Assembly (NCBI GenBank): GCA_954871275.1
Contig: OX940980.1
Coordinates: forward strand, 28,289,189-28,353,188
DNA from: Leptopterna dolabrata
Taxonomy: Eukaryota > Arthropoda > Insecta > Hemiptera > Miridae
Direction: 5' to 3'
DNA: 64,000 bases
Part shown: one piece after another, positions 1 to 12,200 of the stretch
Layout of the letters: the number at the start of each line of letters is the position of its first letter
Position numbering within the stretch: position 1 is the first letter of the stretch
Made by a program: the position numbers and the translations under genes
Notes under the pieces: generated by a model
What the model saw: only the letters and a program-made list of their open reading frames with translations
Database searches by the model: none
Told to the model about the DNA's origin: nothing

Positions 1-1270
1 AAGTTTCATATTTTGAGCTCTTCTCCGGAATTTATTTTTCCAATACGTTTTGTTAGTAATTTTGACGTCACAGGTACAGGTGGAGGGTGACAGAGATGGC
101 ACATCACCATCAGCCAGTGGGAGCTTTTGAAGCACGTAATCCCTGAGAGGTGGAGCTAAAAATCCTGGTGGAGGGGGGTAACATCCAAAAATCATTTCAA
201 GCAAGAAACTGTTAAACCGGAAAAAGAAGTGTGAACTCCTTGGATGCCCCTCCATCCATTGGATGCCCTCCAGGTATAATAATATATATTATAATAATAT
301 TATTTATTATACCATGCCACGTCCCTAGAGCGTCCAACTTGCCCATTTAGTTTTTAACAAATAGATACTTAAATTTGAGTGAAATAATGCTGTTTTTTAT
401 TTATTTTTAAATCAAGTCAGTTATTCAAAACTAATCAATTTAAAGGGCTAGAGTGCATCATAGTTTTTTTAAATTGGCTTCAAAATTAACATTAAGCCAG
501 TTCAGTTCACTGTTTTAGAATGAAATATACTCGCTGTACGCTTTTCTTAACTTATAGTCCAATGAGATATTTACCTATGTCATTTAAACACTTAAAAATA
601 GCACTTGACACTATAATCTTGTTATAATTGTAGTATTATAGTATTATAGTATTTTGCATTAGGACGGATATGTTGCAGGCGTTTTGGACTTGCTTCCAAA
701 CTTTTGTGAACAGTGAAATTTGTTCTAGCTCATAGTTTGGACATTCCTGAAATATGTGCTCTATTGTCTCCAGTGTCTGGCAGTGAGGACGTCTTAGTTA
801 CTAGCTCTGTTCGTGCAGTCCCTCAGAGCTTGTTCAGAGCAACCTGGGTATGCGAAGTAAGGGCGGGGCAAAGATTCACTGTTCGCGTAGACCCAGGGCG
901 AGCTCCGAGCCAAACGGTCCAGTGTTTGTGCTGTCCCGGAGCAGATGATTCGGTGTCCGTGCTGGCCACGGGGCTTGCTCCGAGCTGCCCTCGAGCAAGC
1001 CCTCCCGTACCCCGCCAGGAGCAGCTAAACCCTGCTCCGAACAAGCTCCGGGCTCACCCTGCTCCGAGCGAGCGTGTTCAGAGCTCGCCCTACGCTGAGC
1101 CCGTTCGGTTCAAGAAAAAACTGAACTTGCACGGAGCTAGCACGAACAAAGCTTTTAAATTACTCGAATGTGTTTCGATAGTCCGATCGATAATCCCTCA
1201 ATAGGGGTATTTATCGATGCTCAAATATCGATACTGGTAGGCATTAATTAACACTGGTTGTCATTAATCA
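1..1270. other. No gene seen; GC-rich block with repeated GCTCCGAGC motif
   Basis: AT-rich flank with an abrupt GC-rich block at about 830-1130. The motif GCTCCGA(G/A)C or its near copies recurs there at least five times (around 899, 975, 1032, 1042 and 1060). An open frame of 163 codons crosses the block, but its composition follows the repeat and it matches no family I know, so I do not call a gene. The block could be a CpG-rich regulatory stretch or part of an unknown repeat. Confidence 0.3.
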
Positions 1271-1611
1271 CAGTACTCCCTCTGTAATCTGGCATCTCAG
1301 CTCTCCGGCACTCCCAGTAATCCGGCATCTTGTATTCGAGTATGAGCTCAACAGGAACAAGTAACTCAAAAAGTCTCTCAACAGCAAAAAGCAAAAGACA
1401 ATAATTGATGAGTATTTTCAGCCGTTTACTTCCAAGGAATAACGTGAGTTATATGATGTATTTTTCTACCTTTTTACGTTGGTCAGTACAATGTAAGTAA
1501 TTAAAAGTGATTTTTCAATGAGTTTTTCTCGATATTTTCCAGTAATCCGGCATTTTCGGTAATCCGGCAGTGCTCTGGTCCGATATCTGCCGGATTACAG
1601 AGGGTGTACTG
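1271..1611. mobile_element. pogo/Tigger-like MITE
   Basis: Terminal inverted repeats are visible: CAGTACTCCCTCTGTAATC at the left and the reverse complement of CAGTACACCCTCTGTAATCC at the right. The internal motif GTAATCCGGCA recurs about four times, as subterminal transposase-binding repeats do. CAGT.C(A/T)CCCTCTGTAA ends followed by CCGGCA are typical of pogo/Tigger elements of the Tc1-mariner superfamily. A TA follows the right end; the left flank reads CA, so the expected TA duplication is not clean. No coding capacity in 341 bp. Confidence 0.6.
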
Positions 1612-2198
1612 TACTCCCATCCGTGCCCCTGAGAGGCCGAGCTTAAAGCGGTGCTTTGGTCCCTTCTTTCCCTTATGTTCTCTCCCCCTCTAGGAGTCTA
1701 GGGTGGATCGGGTGGAAGTTCCTTTGGTTGTCGCTATCACGTTATTCCCCATCGTGGCTAAAAGACTGAGAAAAGCACACACACTCAATGGAATCTGGAA
1801 AACAATATTGCATTTTTATTTTTTATACTGATAAAGTAGAATGTCGAAGATTAGGTACAGTGTCCTCCGGCATCTAAACTGAGAATTTCCGCAACACTCA
1901 AAAATCTTGATCTTGCGATTGAGAAACATTACTCACTTTTTCCTTTTTTTCAACTTGTTCTTGCACTGAGAACCAAGTAACTTGTGTGATGATATCTGAC
2001 GTTCACCGTTGACGTTCCCTGATTCTCTGTGGTTTACAGTAATTTTACTCATTCTTCTGAAATCATGTAAGTCATGCATTCATAGTGTGATTCGAGAGAT
2101 TAGTGATGGATCTTCTAATATCATGTTAAGAAAAAAATGGTATTTATGTATATTACATTATTTTACATAGGTAGTAGGTATGTGAAAGTTGAGGTATT
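1612..2198. other. Intergenic, nothing recognised
   Basis: AT-rich sequence between two transposons. No exon, RNA gene or repeat was recognised. Confidence 0.4.
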
Positions 2199-2727
2199 AG
2201 AGAGTTCCTAAGAGATAAGTTCATTAGGGAACGGCCATATCTTTTGGCCACATCTAAGGCGAGCAGCCTTTGGATGCTAACCAATAAGTCCGGTTTGACA
2301 GAAGTGGTGGGGGTAGGAGTGAATTAAAAAGTAACGTCACTTAACTTAGCACAACGCGAAATCCATTCCATTACATAGCATAGGTAGGTATACTCACTTT
2401 TTTATCCTAAGTTGATATCGCAACAATCTAGCAAATTCTTTGAAAGACGCTTGGAGTAACTTTGAAAAACGCTGGCGATGGCGAGGACCGACAACACATG
2501 ACGCGATAAAAAAAAAAACGACAAAACGCGGCAAAAAGCTGTGCACTGTTACCCCTGAGTAAGGTTAAAGACGATTCCTAAAGTTTGTGCCCTGGGAGAT
2601 AATGCGCCTCATGTATAAGGCCGAATAAGTCGAACTTAAGGAAATAAGTTTGAACTTGGGCGACGCGCATGCGCAGTTGAGATAAATCCGAACACATCTT
2701 CCCGACTTTAGTCTTTAGGAACTCTCT
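2199..2727 (+). mobile_element. Inverted-repeat element, copy E1
   Basis: Starts AGAGAGTTCCTAAGAG and ends with the complement of AGAGAGTTCCTAAAGACT, so the terminal inverted repeats are about 15 bp. ATT flanks both ends, which fits a 3-bp target duplication or fixed terminal bases. 529 bp, no transposase. It is followed by the 17-bp flank GGTAGGTTAAATTATAT, which recurs behind copy E3. Confidence 0.7.
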
Positions 2728-2760
2728 ATTGGTAGGTTAAATTATATAGCTGTAGGTATT

Positions 2761-3471
2761 AGAGAGTTCCTAAAGACTAAAGTCGGGAAGATGTGTTCGG
2801 ATTTATCTCAACTGCGCATGCGCGTCGCCCAAGTTCAAACTTATTTCCTTAAGTTCGACTTATTCGGCCTTATACATAAGGCGCGTTATCTCCCAGGGCA
2901 CAAACTTTAGGAATCGTCTTTAACCTTACTCAGGGGTAACAGTGCACAGCTTTTTGCCGCGTTTTGTCGTTTTTTTTAACGCGTCATGTGTCGTCGGTCC
3001 TCGCCATTGCCAGCGTCTTTCAAAGTTACTCCAAGCGTCTTTCAAAGAATTTGCTAGATTGCTGCGATATCAACTTAGGATAAAAAAGTGATTTTGATGT
3101 TCAAAATACACCTCAAAAGCACTCTTATAATATCGTCATCCGACAACAGTCCTTGTCCGTTGAGGTAGAGGCGAAAAAGATTTTCAAGCTCTTCCATGAT
3201 GAACTTAAAATAAAATAGAATAAACTAAAAATGAAATGGAAACGGAACGACCAGGAAAGAAAGGCAGCTGAAGCTGAATGCATTTCGCGTTGTGCTAAGT
3301 TAAGTGACGTTACTTTTTAATTCACTCCTACCCCCACCACTTCTGTCAAACCGGACTTATTGGTTAGCATCCAAAGTTAGCTCGCCTTAGATGTGGCCAA
3401 AAGATATGGCCGTTCCCTAATGAACTTATCTCTTAGGAACTCTCTATGAACTTATCTCTTAGGAACTCTCT
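2761..3471 (-). mobile_element. Inverted-repeat element, copy E2 (longest copy)
   Basis: Reverse-complement copy of E1, head to head with it. At about 3088-3285 it holds roughly 195 bp that E1 and E3 lack, so it is the less deleted form. The right terminus is duplicated in tandem: the 26-bp end unit at about 3420-3445 repeats at 3446-3471. Confidence 0.7.
3075..3197 (-). pseudogene. 40-codon ORF inside element E2, possible transposon ORF start
   Basis: In the segment unique to E2, an ATG at 3195-3197 opens a 40-codon frame on the minus strand. It begins MEELENLFRLYLNGQG and runs through an acidic DDD stretch into an amphipathic leucine-rich part before TAA. It looks like the N-terminus of a protein coded by the full-length parent element that lost its remainder by internal deletion. 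I do not recognise the family. Harbinger-type elements carry a second small ORF, but that link is only a guess. Confidence 0.3.
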
Positions 3472-3474
3472 ATT

Positions 3475-4001
3475 AGAGAGTTCCTAAGAGATAAGTTCAT
3501 TAGGGAACGGCCATATCTTTTGGCCACATCTAAGGCGAGCAGCCTTTGGATGCTAACCAATAAGTCCGGTTTGACAGAAGTGGTGGGGGTAGGAGTGAAT
3601 TAAAAAGTAACGTCACTTAACTTAGCACAACGCGAAATCCATTCCATTACATAGCATAGGTAGGTATACTCACTTTTTTATCCTAAGTTGATATCGCAAC
3701 AATCTAGCAAATTCTTTGAAAGACGCTTGGAGTAACTTTGAAAGACGCTGGCGATGGCGAGGACCGACAACACATGACGCGTAAAAAAAAAACGACAAAA
3801 CGCGGCAAAAAGCTGTGCACTGTTACCCCTGAGTAAGGTTAAAGACGATTCCTAAAGTTTGTGCCCTGGGAGATAACGCGCCTTATGTATAAGGCCGAAT
3901 AAGTCGAACTTAAGGAAATAAGTTTGAACTTGGGCGACGCGCATGCGCAGTTGAGATAAATCCGAACACATCTTCCCGACTTTAGTCTTTAGGAACTCTC
4001 T
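3475..4001 (+). mobile_element. Inverted-repeat element, copy E3
   Basis: Near-identical to E1 over its whole length and in the same orientation. It abuts the right end of E2 with only ATT between them. The 17 bases after it match those after E1, so E3 arose with flanking DNA by segmental duplication and not by a fresh insertion. Confidence 0.7.
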
Positions 4002-4021
4002 ATTGGTAGGTTAAATTATAT

Positions 4022-4242
4022 GATATCAACTTAGGATAAAAAAGTGAGTATACCTACCTATGCTATGGAATGGAATGGATTTCGCGTTGTGCTAAGTTAA
4101 GTGACGTTACTTTTTAATTCACTCCTACCCCCACCACTTCTGTCAAACTGGACTTATTGGTTAGCATCCAAAGGCTGCTCGCCTTAGATGTGGCCAAAAG
4201 ATATGGCCGTTCCCTAATGAACTTATCTCTTAGGAACTCTCT
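4022..4242 (-). mobile_element. Inverted-repeat element, truncated copy E4
   Basis: Reverse orientation, matching E2 from the GATATCAACTTAGG segment to the terminal AGGAACTCTCT, followed by ATT. The other half of the element is missing. The junction lies directly behind the duplicated 17-bp flank of E3. Confidence 0.65.
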
Positions 4243-4601
4243 ATTCACGACCATGATGCTTCTATGATAGGGTTGCCATGTCCACCCCGAAGGTCGCATA
4301 TAAGGACGCTCATAAGGATAAACCGGGGCATCCCAGGAAGCTTTTTATCCCAAACCAGAACAAAATCGAGGACTCAACCTCCCAAATAACGTCAAATATA
4401 TTTTAGGAACACGAGAAATATAGATCTACGGACTTCATTTTTTAATGTTGACAGTCGCCTAAAAACTTGAACAGTTATTTAGGGGAGTTGGACAAATTTT
4501 TAGGTACCTACCTACACATTTACACAGCCAAAGAACATGGGCCCATTGGGGAATTTCCATAAAATAAAATAATATAATATAGTATAATAAATAGTATTAT
4601 G

Positions 4602-4694
4602 TTGGAACCCCAGCCCGACAAAAACAGTCCCGTCGCAACTATTGGCGATGATCTCATTGTGACGGGATCAGCACAAAATGGGCTGAGGTTCCAA
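4602..4694. repeat. Short imperfect inverted repeat
   Basis: Arms at about 4602-4636 and 4658-4694 carry GTTGGAACCCCAGCCC and its imperfect complement GGGCTGAGGTTCCAAA, with GTCCCGTC/GACGGGAT inside. It is a foldback of about 93 bp and may be a tiny MITE. Confidence 0.4.
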
Positions 4695-6079
4695 AATACA
4701 TTATATTTTGGGGTTCTATAATATGTGTTATATTCAGAACGGTTGGAGAAGTGGTACTTTGAAACCCGTTTTCGAAAATAAGCGTTATTTTTTAAATAAT
4801 AAGAGTGATGAAAATAGAAGTGTGGCAAAAAATGACGTATCAGGTCTGTTGACGTTTGGTTGGCTGTTGGCCCAAGGAGGCGGAGCAAAGCCTCAGAGGC
4901 AAAGGTTCTTAATGCTGCCAACAACCCAACATTAAAAATTGCAAACCTTCATGAACCTTTGCCATGACTTACCCTTGGTTTGATATCGAGGACTTGTTGT
5001 TATAATTTATCTATAAATTTGTATTTCCATTCATCCAACTATTGCGGTTCTGTGCATCGTTTAAAGTTATGCACTAGCACTCTAAGCGGGAATTGAGTTG
5101 ATCTACTCGGCAATTTACCTGGTACCTACGTAATTTCTAGTGGAAACTCAGAAATTTAAATTTCACACTCGTTTTCTGCCTAGACTTCCAGACATAAAAA
5201 CCTCATTATGTGGTCAATAAGTCAATCATTGAACAGAACGACCAAAAAAGAAGAATTTGTAACCCACGAAAGTTGCCCATTGTTTTAAGAACTTGATTCG
5301 TATTTTATTGTCTAAAAAATTACAGATGTATCAACTTCATAATAGGAATTTAATTTCACGATTACACAGTCTCAGTGTATGTTAAGCGCTAGGGGATATT
5401 TTATGAATGTAGGTAACAGCTACGTATTTGTTGGTGAAGACGAATTGTTGATGATTCCAACTAATGTCAGCCTACATAATCTAATCTATGATCATTAAAA
5501 TGAGATCAGAACCCGAACGTTTGAACCGGCGAGGAATGACAAAAAATCGTGATCCACATGGAGCGGCAATGCTGTTCGCTCGCATTTTCTGAGACTTTCA
5601 CATGACGCTGAACTGAAATCCATTCACCTCTAGCAGGTTATGTATGTAATTTCCGCTGTCATTAGTTTTGCTCAGAATATGAAGAACATTTTATATTTAT
5701 TCTTGTATTATATTAATTACGTATAGTAAAATTCTACAACGCAAAATCACCTCAAGAATGAACACAACAAAACACGTTAAAATCTACCAGGATTGTAAAA
5801 TTTTAATCTGGGGGACCACATTTGTAGAAAATGTTTTGCAGTGGCCGCATCAGATTCAGCATGCTGTGGCAATCCAGCAAATATCATCAGTAAATGTCGA
5901 ATAAGGATCCGAGTTGCAATGGCCCATCAGTATGGCTCCCATTGCATTGGTTAATGGTATCGACAAAAATGCATTGCCACTCCATGTGAAGTAGGCTCAG
6001 AAGAAGTGAGCTGTATAATATGCTTCATGTAATACATTATGAATTATTATATCGTGAGCTAACAATTACGAGGTTTTAG
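4695..6079. other. Sequence upstream of the first recognised dsRBP exon
   Basis: No exon could be fixed here. An in-frame TAA at 6060-6062 shows that the 6080 exon cannot extend upstream, so the start codon of the dsRBP gene must lie in another exon further 5', either in this stretch or beyond it. Confidence 0.4.
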
Positions 6080-6219
6080 GGAAGGCAAAACCCCAGTGAC
6101 AATGCTACAAGAGCTTCTTATGAAGAGGAAGACAGGCCCAACGTACAACCTAATTCTCAACGGGGTGGGCACTCACGAACCCATTTTCAAGTATGAAGTC
6201 ACAGCTGCAGGCCAGACTG
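6080..6219 (+). CDS. dsRBP exon: first half of dsRBD1
   Basis: Acceptor GTTTTAG ends at 6079 and donor GTAAGC begins at 6220. It codes for helix 1 and the beta strands (EGKTPVTMLQELLMKRK through KYEVTAAGQT). The exon starts with the third base of a codon and ends in phase 1, which joins the next exon correctly. Confidence 0.85.
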
Positions 6220-9200
6220 GTAAGCATCCATCAGTCATTTAATCAACAGCCAACAAATTTTCTCAGTGAAATTCGAGTTGCATCCTTCGAGTATCAATAA
6301 GTACCTAGTTATGTTTAAGGGAGAAAAGGGTGTTGCTTGGGGTGCTGCTGAAGGCAGTGTAGTTATGATACCTTTGATACCGTGCTAGTGGTATGATGAC
6401 ATTTAACTACCATCAACTAAGTACGTCTGATCTGAGGCTGGCTCCCTCAACTGTGTTTCATTTATTCATCTCATAAATTTTCATTTATTACAGCTACTGG
6501 AACAGGCAAGTCTAAGAAAGAAGCCAAACACAATGCTGCTAATGAGTTGTTGCAAATCATGAAAACAACGGATTCAGTTGTTCAGTCTTTGTCCGATGAT
6601 GTGTAAGATGGAGGATTAAGTATACTTATTCCTTACAATTTAGTATAGGTACTTTAATTCATGCAACTCTAGTTCTTACCATTAAATTAAAAGACAGGGT
6701 TTTCTGTACTTTTATAGATTTATTGAACGGGTTTAGGCTGTAATTATTTTTGAATTATTGGAAACGTTTGAACAAACACTGTTTCCAGCGTTCTCATCCT
6801 GCTTATTGCAGTTCAGTCTGTCGAGAACCCTCTGTCTGAACAAACCTTTTAGTAGGGAGTTTCCAGCCCATCAGTTCATTAACCAGCTCAGGGATGAAAA
6901 AGTTCAATTTGCAAATAGAACTGCTCACATTCAAAAGTACAGTTCCATGAGTATGGATATACCACGCATGAAAACACTTTACAGTCGAGGCAATAAAAAT
7001 AAGGTCTAAGCTAAAACGTTAGGCTGGCCACACCGTGATTTCGCGAATGTTTGCGCCAGCCGTATGCACGTCTTTGAGAGGATGAGTGAGGTGGGGCCTT
7101 CTGAGCCCTTCTTATGCAGGTGTGCTTGAACAGCTGCATGAATATCGCAAACCATTTCATGAACTCTGGCGGATAAGAACTGGAACAAACTAGTGGGATG
7201 ATGAAGCCCCCTCTGGGATTTTGGCTCTCTGCGTGGGAGAAATACCGATCATCTCTAGCTGCCTGCTATCACCTCGATTCTGTTATAAAGTTATTAGCTA
7301 ATGTTGATTATTTGAATGGCTCCCTACAACAAGGGTGTATCTATCAAAATTGCAACTTTTCAGCAGAGTGAAGAAAATATATGAAAGAAAATTCTGTGGT
7401 GTTTTCCTACTTTTTTTACTGTAGTTGCCGTCTGCGTGCCTCTAGTAACTTACCAGAAGAACCTGAAGTCTAAAAAGGTTCTTCACCTGGGTTAGAAGCT
7501 GAAAACACCTCAATTTTCGGAGCAACAAGGGTGTAACTGCTGTCAGTTGTACCTGTTTCATTTTGTACATGTTTCGAGCCTTATTGCTCATCCCTGTTTC
7601 CTATTTTGGCTTATTGCGATCACGCTTTTTGCTGTATATGTCAGACCCCCCCCCTCCCGATAAACAATAAATACACTCTTCAGTATTTTTTTTAAATTTT
7701 ATTTTTTTTAAATAAACATGGACAAACGTACATTTTTGAAACATTATGAAGTGACCAGAAAACATTTTCAGGTAAAATTTGAATTTTAAAATAGGTAGCA
7801 CTTTAAGAAGGCACCTATTAAGTACCCACATGAATATTACCTGCCTAGTCAGAATGAATCTTGAACCAAAAACCATCAGATGACAGCAAATTGAACATCC
7901 CATAAGTGTAGGTAAATACCTATGTAAACAAGAAACTAGCATAGGTCCCTACCTATTATTAGAAAGTAGTAGGTATTAGTAGGGAAACTAATAATATTCA
8001 TATGAGTATTACTTCAAGGAAATAGCGTAGATGAAAAGCAAAAATCAAACGAGCAGGTACGAAAGCAGTAAAATACAGTCAACCAATTGAACAACATGTG
8101 ACCTTGTTGCACTTGCCCTCATTTGGTGGAAGTTTCCAACCGACAAAACGGTTTCTGGAACATTTGTACCGCTGACCGGCGTTCCTGGAGGTCTTCCCAA
8201 CATTTCTCCTCCATTTTGGTCAGTTTAGCTTCACTTTTTTTCGTTGTTCATGTTTCGGATGCTGGCCACGTGTCGTTAGCCATTTCGTGCAGATACATCC
8301 TTGTCACCTGGGAAAAGTTGTTCACAGCTGAGGGACCTGCTGTTTTGCTGTTTAAGAGCGGGTTTGGGGGTTACCAACTTATGAAACAAAAATTTCCCCA
8401 TTACCCTTTGAAAGGGAAGGTTCCAAATGACCTTGTTGCCCTGAAAACTCATTTTCTATGAAGACGTAGATACACCCTTGTTGTAGCTAGCCATTCATTT
8501 ATTGTTACATTGGAAATAATCTACTCAGAAATGCTTGGTGATAACTGGTGTTATTATTGAATTAGAAATTCGGGGTTGAGACTGTGATTGTCGGTTGAAC
8601 AATCTTTTGCAGGCCCTTTACAGCTTTGTGCTTATCACTGAATTGTAGTGTATACGTGCATCAGTTCGTTCATCCATTTTTACAGAACTTCACCATACGA
8701 AGGGGTTCTCAAGGAGAATGCCGTTGGGGAGCTTCAAGATTTTTGTTGCACATACCGTCTCAGAAACCCGGAATACAAGTTGATAAGAGATGAAGGACTG
8801 CCTCATGCAAAGGTTTTCTCGTGGTCTTGTACAGTTTCTTCGTTTACCACCGAAGGTGCCATTTACTGTGTACTCCTTCCCAATATTACAGCAACACATG
8901 ACGTTTCTGAAACTATAATAACGAGGGATTCAGCAATGTTCTCCTTTTTTCAGCGACTGCCAGAACAAAGAAAAATGCCAAGCAAATGGCTGCTCAAGAA
9001 ATGTTGATGAGATTGAAAGAACATTTGGGTGACATCATCGAGTCCAAGTTAGATGAAATGAACCCTGCAGACGATGTGCCAGTGGAAGAGGCAAGTTGAT
9101 ATCCAACAATCATTATTATGTCAACAGCAGAAATTTGTGAAAATGCTTGTGGTATGGCTTTGGCGTCAAGTTTAGTTGTGAAGTTCATACTCGTTTGGTT

Positions 9201-12200
9201 CCAATCTATAGTCCGTGTACTAGAATATTGCCCTCCGACCCTGCCATCTGACGGAGAAGGTGGCAATAATTTTCAACACGGAATTCCCCGTTTTTTTTTT
9301 GTTTTTTCCCTGTCCAGTAGCAGCGCTTTCCCCCTGTAATCCTTTTTCCAGCTGAGTGTGTGAACCGTCATAAAAACAACTTTTTTCGTTATAAAAAATG
9401 ATACTGTCATAAAAGCCATAGTGAATGAACATAGCATTTTCCCGATTTTTGTAAAATCGGACCCTTGAGCGTGACTCCTTTGAGCTGACAGACAAACTCG
9501 TCACAACAAAAGGTCACTCTTTCCAAACAATGTAGAATTCAAGTATCTTGTTTCGTGTAGCAGCATCGGTGAATTCGTCAGCATCGATGACCTTCTTGTG
9601 CGGTGTGGACTTGGTTGGCGTAACAAACAAAGGTCTCGCCCGATCTGATGTTGTTTGGTTTCCAGCTTCCTTCATAATGTTGCCGACTGTTCTCGCCGAG
9701 ACGCCCGTCGCTGCACAAGTCACATCGCGAACGTTGTATTTCGCGTCATCCTCTTTCTTCTTCCTCGTAAAATACTGGCACACATTATACACAATTTCTC
9801 GTGCCTGACTCCTTAGAGCCCTGCCTCTTGCGATAGGAGGTTTCCGGTTTCTTGCTGACGATGAATGTTGATCTTCCATCGCGAGATTTGTGTAGGCCAC
9901 ACACGGAAACTGACGGGTACGGGGGATTGTGATGATACTCACAGTTCAAAAACAGGATGACGGGGATTGTGATGATACTCAAAGTTAAAATAAGAAGGGT
10001 TAATACGACGATATAGGTAGGATGGTGAAACGAAAAGCAAGATGCAAACGAGGAAATCACGATACGGGAACGGAATGAGCTGGCTTGGAATGGCAGCATG
10101 GCTGCCAACATAACAGAGTAAAAGTCCCAACATTGCATCCCGCTCAGGCTGCCGAGCCCTCAGCTTCTCCCATCCTCCTATAGAGTGCAGGGTCGGAGGG
10201 CAATATTCTCGTGCACGACCTATAGTTATTATCATGAGTCTAGGTGTAGGTACATACAAACCACACTACCTTACTAGCATGAGTCTAGGTGTAGGTACGT
10301 ACAAATAAGTATCTCCTCTCGAGCCAGGTCAGTTAATGCCGTCCTACAGAGTGGAATTTCCCATTTCCTTTTCACCTGGTATTGATCTGTCTCATAAATG
10401 GGTTATTTGCCAAAATTTATTATTATTATTTTAAGATTGAAATTACATTGCTAAAGAAACGTGAAAGTGAAGGGTGTTAATTTAAACAATCACAATTCGA
10501 TTTACTGTAAACCAAATAAAATCTGAGAATAAAAAAAAAGGTGTGATTACAACCAAAGCCCTGGGCGCACCTGAGTGTGGTTATTGGCTAGAACTACAGC
10601 CTCCTTCAGTGATGACGTCACAAGCTCTGTGTCACTTTTTGAATGTTTTGATTTTGAAAGCATGGCAATAATTTTTTTAGGCTGTGTAATCTCTCGTTTT
10701 GTTATCATAACACCTCCCTATATGCAAATTAACCGGTTATTTCAATTTTTCATTTTTCATGCAAGTATCCCATTGCACCTGAATAATTCGAATGATTTTT
10801 GGCATGTTAGAGTGTTCAGCGTTTTAAGCTGATTTGGTTGAGTGAGTAATAGGATTGTTCTTTTATAGATGGAGAGAGCTGTGGATCTCGCAATCGAGAA
10901 ACTTTCCAATTACTTCAGAAAGGCTAATGCTTACGAAAAGCTGGGTGTAAACATCGCTGATATTTGTTTAGCAATGAAAGACGAAAACTTGCCAGAGCTT
11001 CTATATTTGGATTCTTTGAAGGTACTGCTAGCTTCCCTAGTGTTTGTAGTGAATTCAGTTTAGTGAGAGAGTGTGTAAACATAATGCAAAACCATCAAAG
11101 CACCATGGTGTTTTGGTTTAGTATACTTACCCCAATTGCTTATTTACTTATGGGGGCCTTTAATTGCCGAAAATGCTTCATGGGCAAGATATTGGTTGCA
11201 GCTTCAATCTCCATAGTCGCAATTCATCAGTTTTATTTTCATTCAAAGTTCGTCGTTTTCGAAAGCAAAATATTATAGTGATGTCAAGGTCGGAAACCGG
11301 CACAGCCAGCTCGGTAGTTATTTCTTCACAGAAGAGACGTAAGGTGGCAACTATATCACTAAATACACTGCCAAGGTGATGGCACAGGAGCTTCCTCGTC
11401 ACAATCAGAGTGACCCATTATAAAATAGAACAGACTCGGAAGCAAAATAACATAACGTTACATTACATTACATTACATTACATAACATTACATAACGTTA
11501 AATATACATATTACATAACATTACATTACATAACATAACATTACATAACATTACATGAAATATACATATTATACATAACATGACTTCCATAATACATTAC
11601 GTCCATTATACATAACTAGCCTGACCACTCGCTTCACTCGCTTTCCGAGATTCGCTGTACGCAGTATCGTGGAACCAACAAACGACGGAAAAATCCCATA
11701 CCCTACCGGGTATTTGTGCCCAATTTTATCAAAATCCGTCAAGCCATTCAGGAGTTGACCATGGTCGACCATATTTCCGCTATGGTCAGGGAATTAAAAA
11801 TGCGCCTACGTTCAACTTGGGAGGCTACCGGATATTGGCGCCAAATTTGGTCGATATCCGTTGAGCAATTCGGGATTCGACCATGGAGGGGCCCATGGAT
11901 GCGCTAAGGTCGACCGCGGGGGTAGTCCGAAGGGTCGATCGTAGATAGAATTTCACGTAGATTACGAATACGCGATAAAAAATAGGGGTTCCCATTTCAA
12001 TTAACGAAGTTGACCATGGTCGACCATAGTTCCGCTATGGTCAGGGAATTAAAAATGCGACGTTGCACAACTTGGGAGCCTACTGGATATTCGTGCCAAA
12101 TTTGGTCGATATCCGTCCAGCCATTCAGGAGTTGACCATGGTCGACCATATTTCCGTTATGGTGAAGGGGACCGAAAAATTCCGACGTTGCCCAACTTGG

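Noticed and set aside
713..1204. 163-codon frame as a gene
   Set aside because: Open because of the GC-rich repeat; no recognisable motif, no splice context.
4520..4924. 134-codon minus-strand frame
   Set aside because: Low-complexity Ile/Tyr-rich start from an AT repeat, crosses an inverted repeat, no domain.
8123..8461. 112-codon frame in dsRBP intron 2
   Set aside because: It lies inside a DNA element with inverted termini and shows no known domain; not an exon of the host gene.
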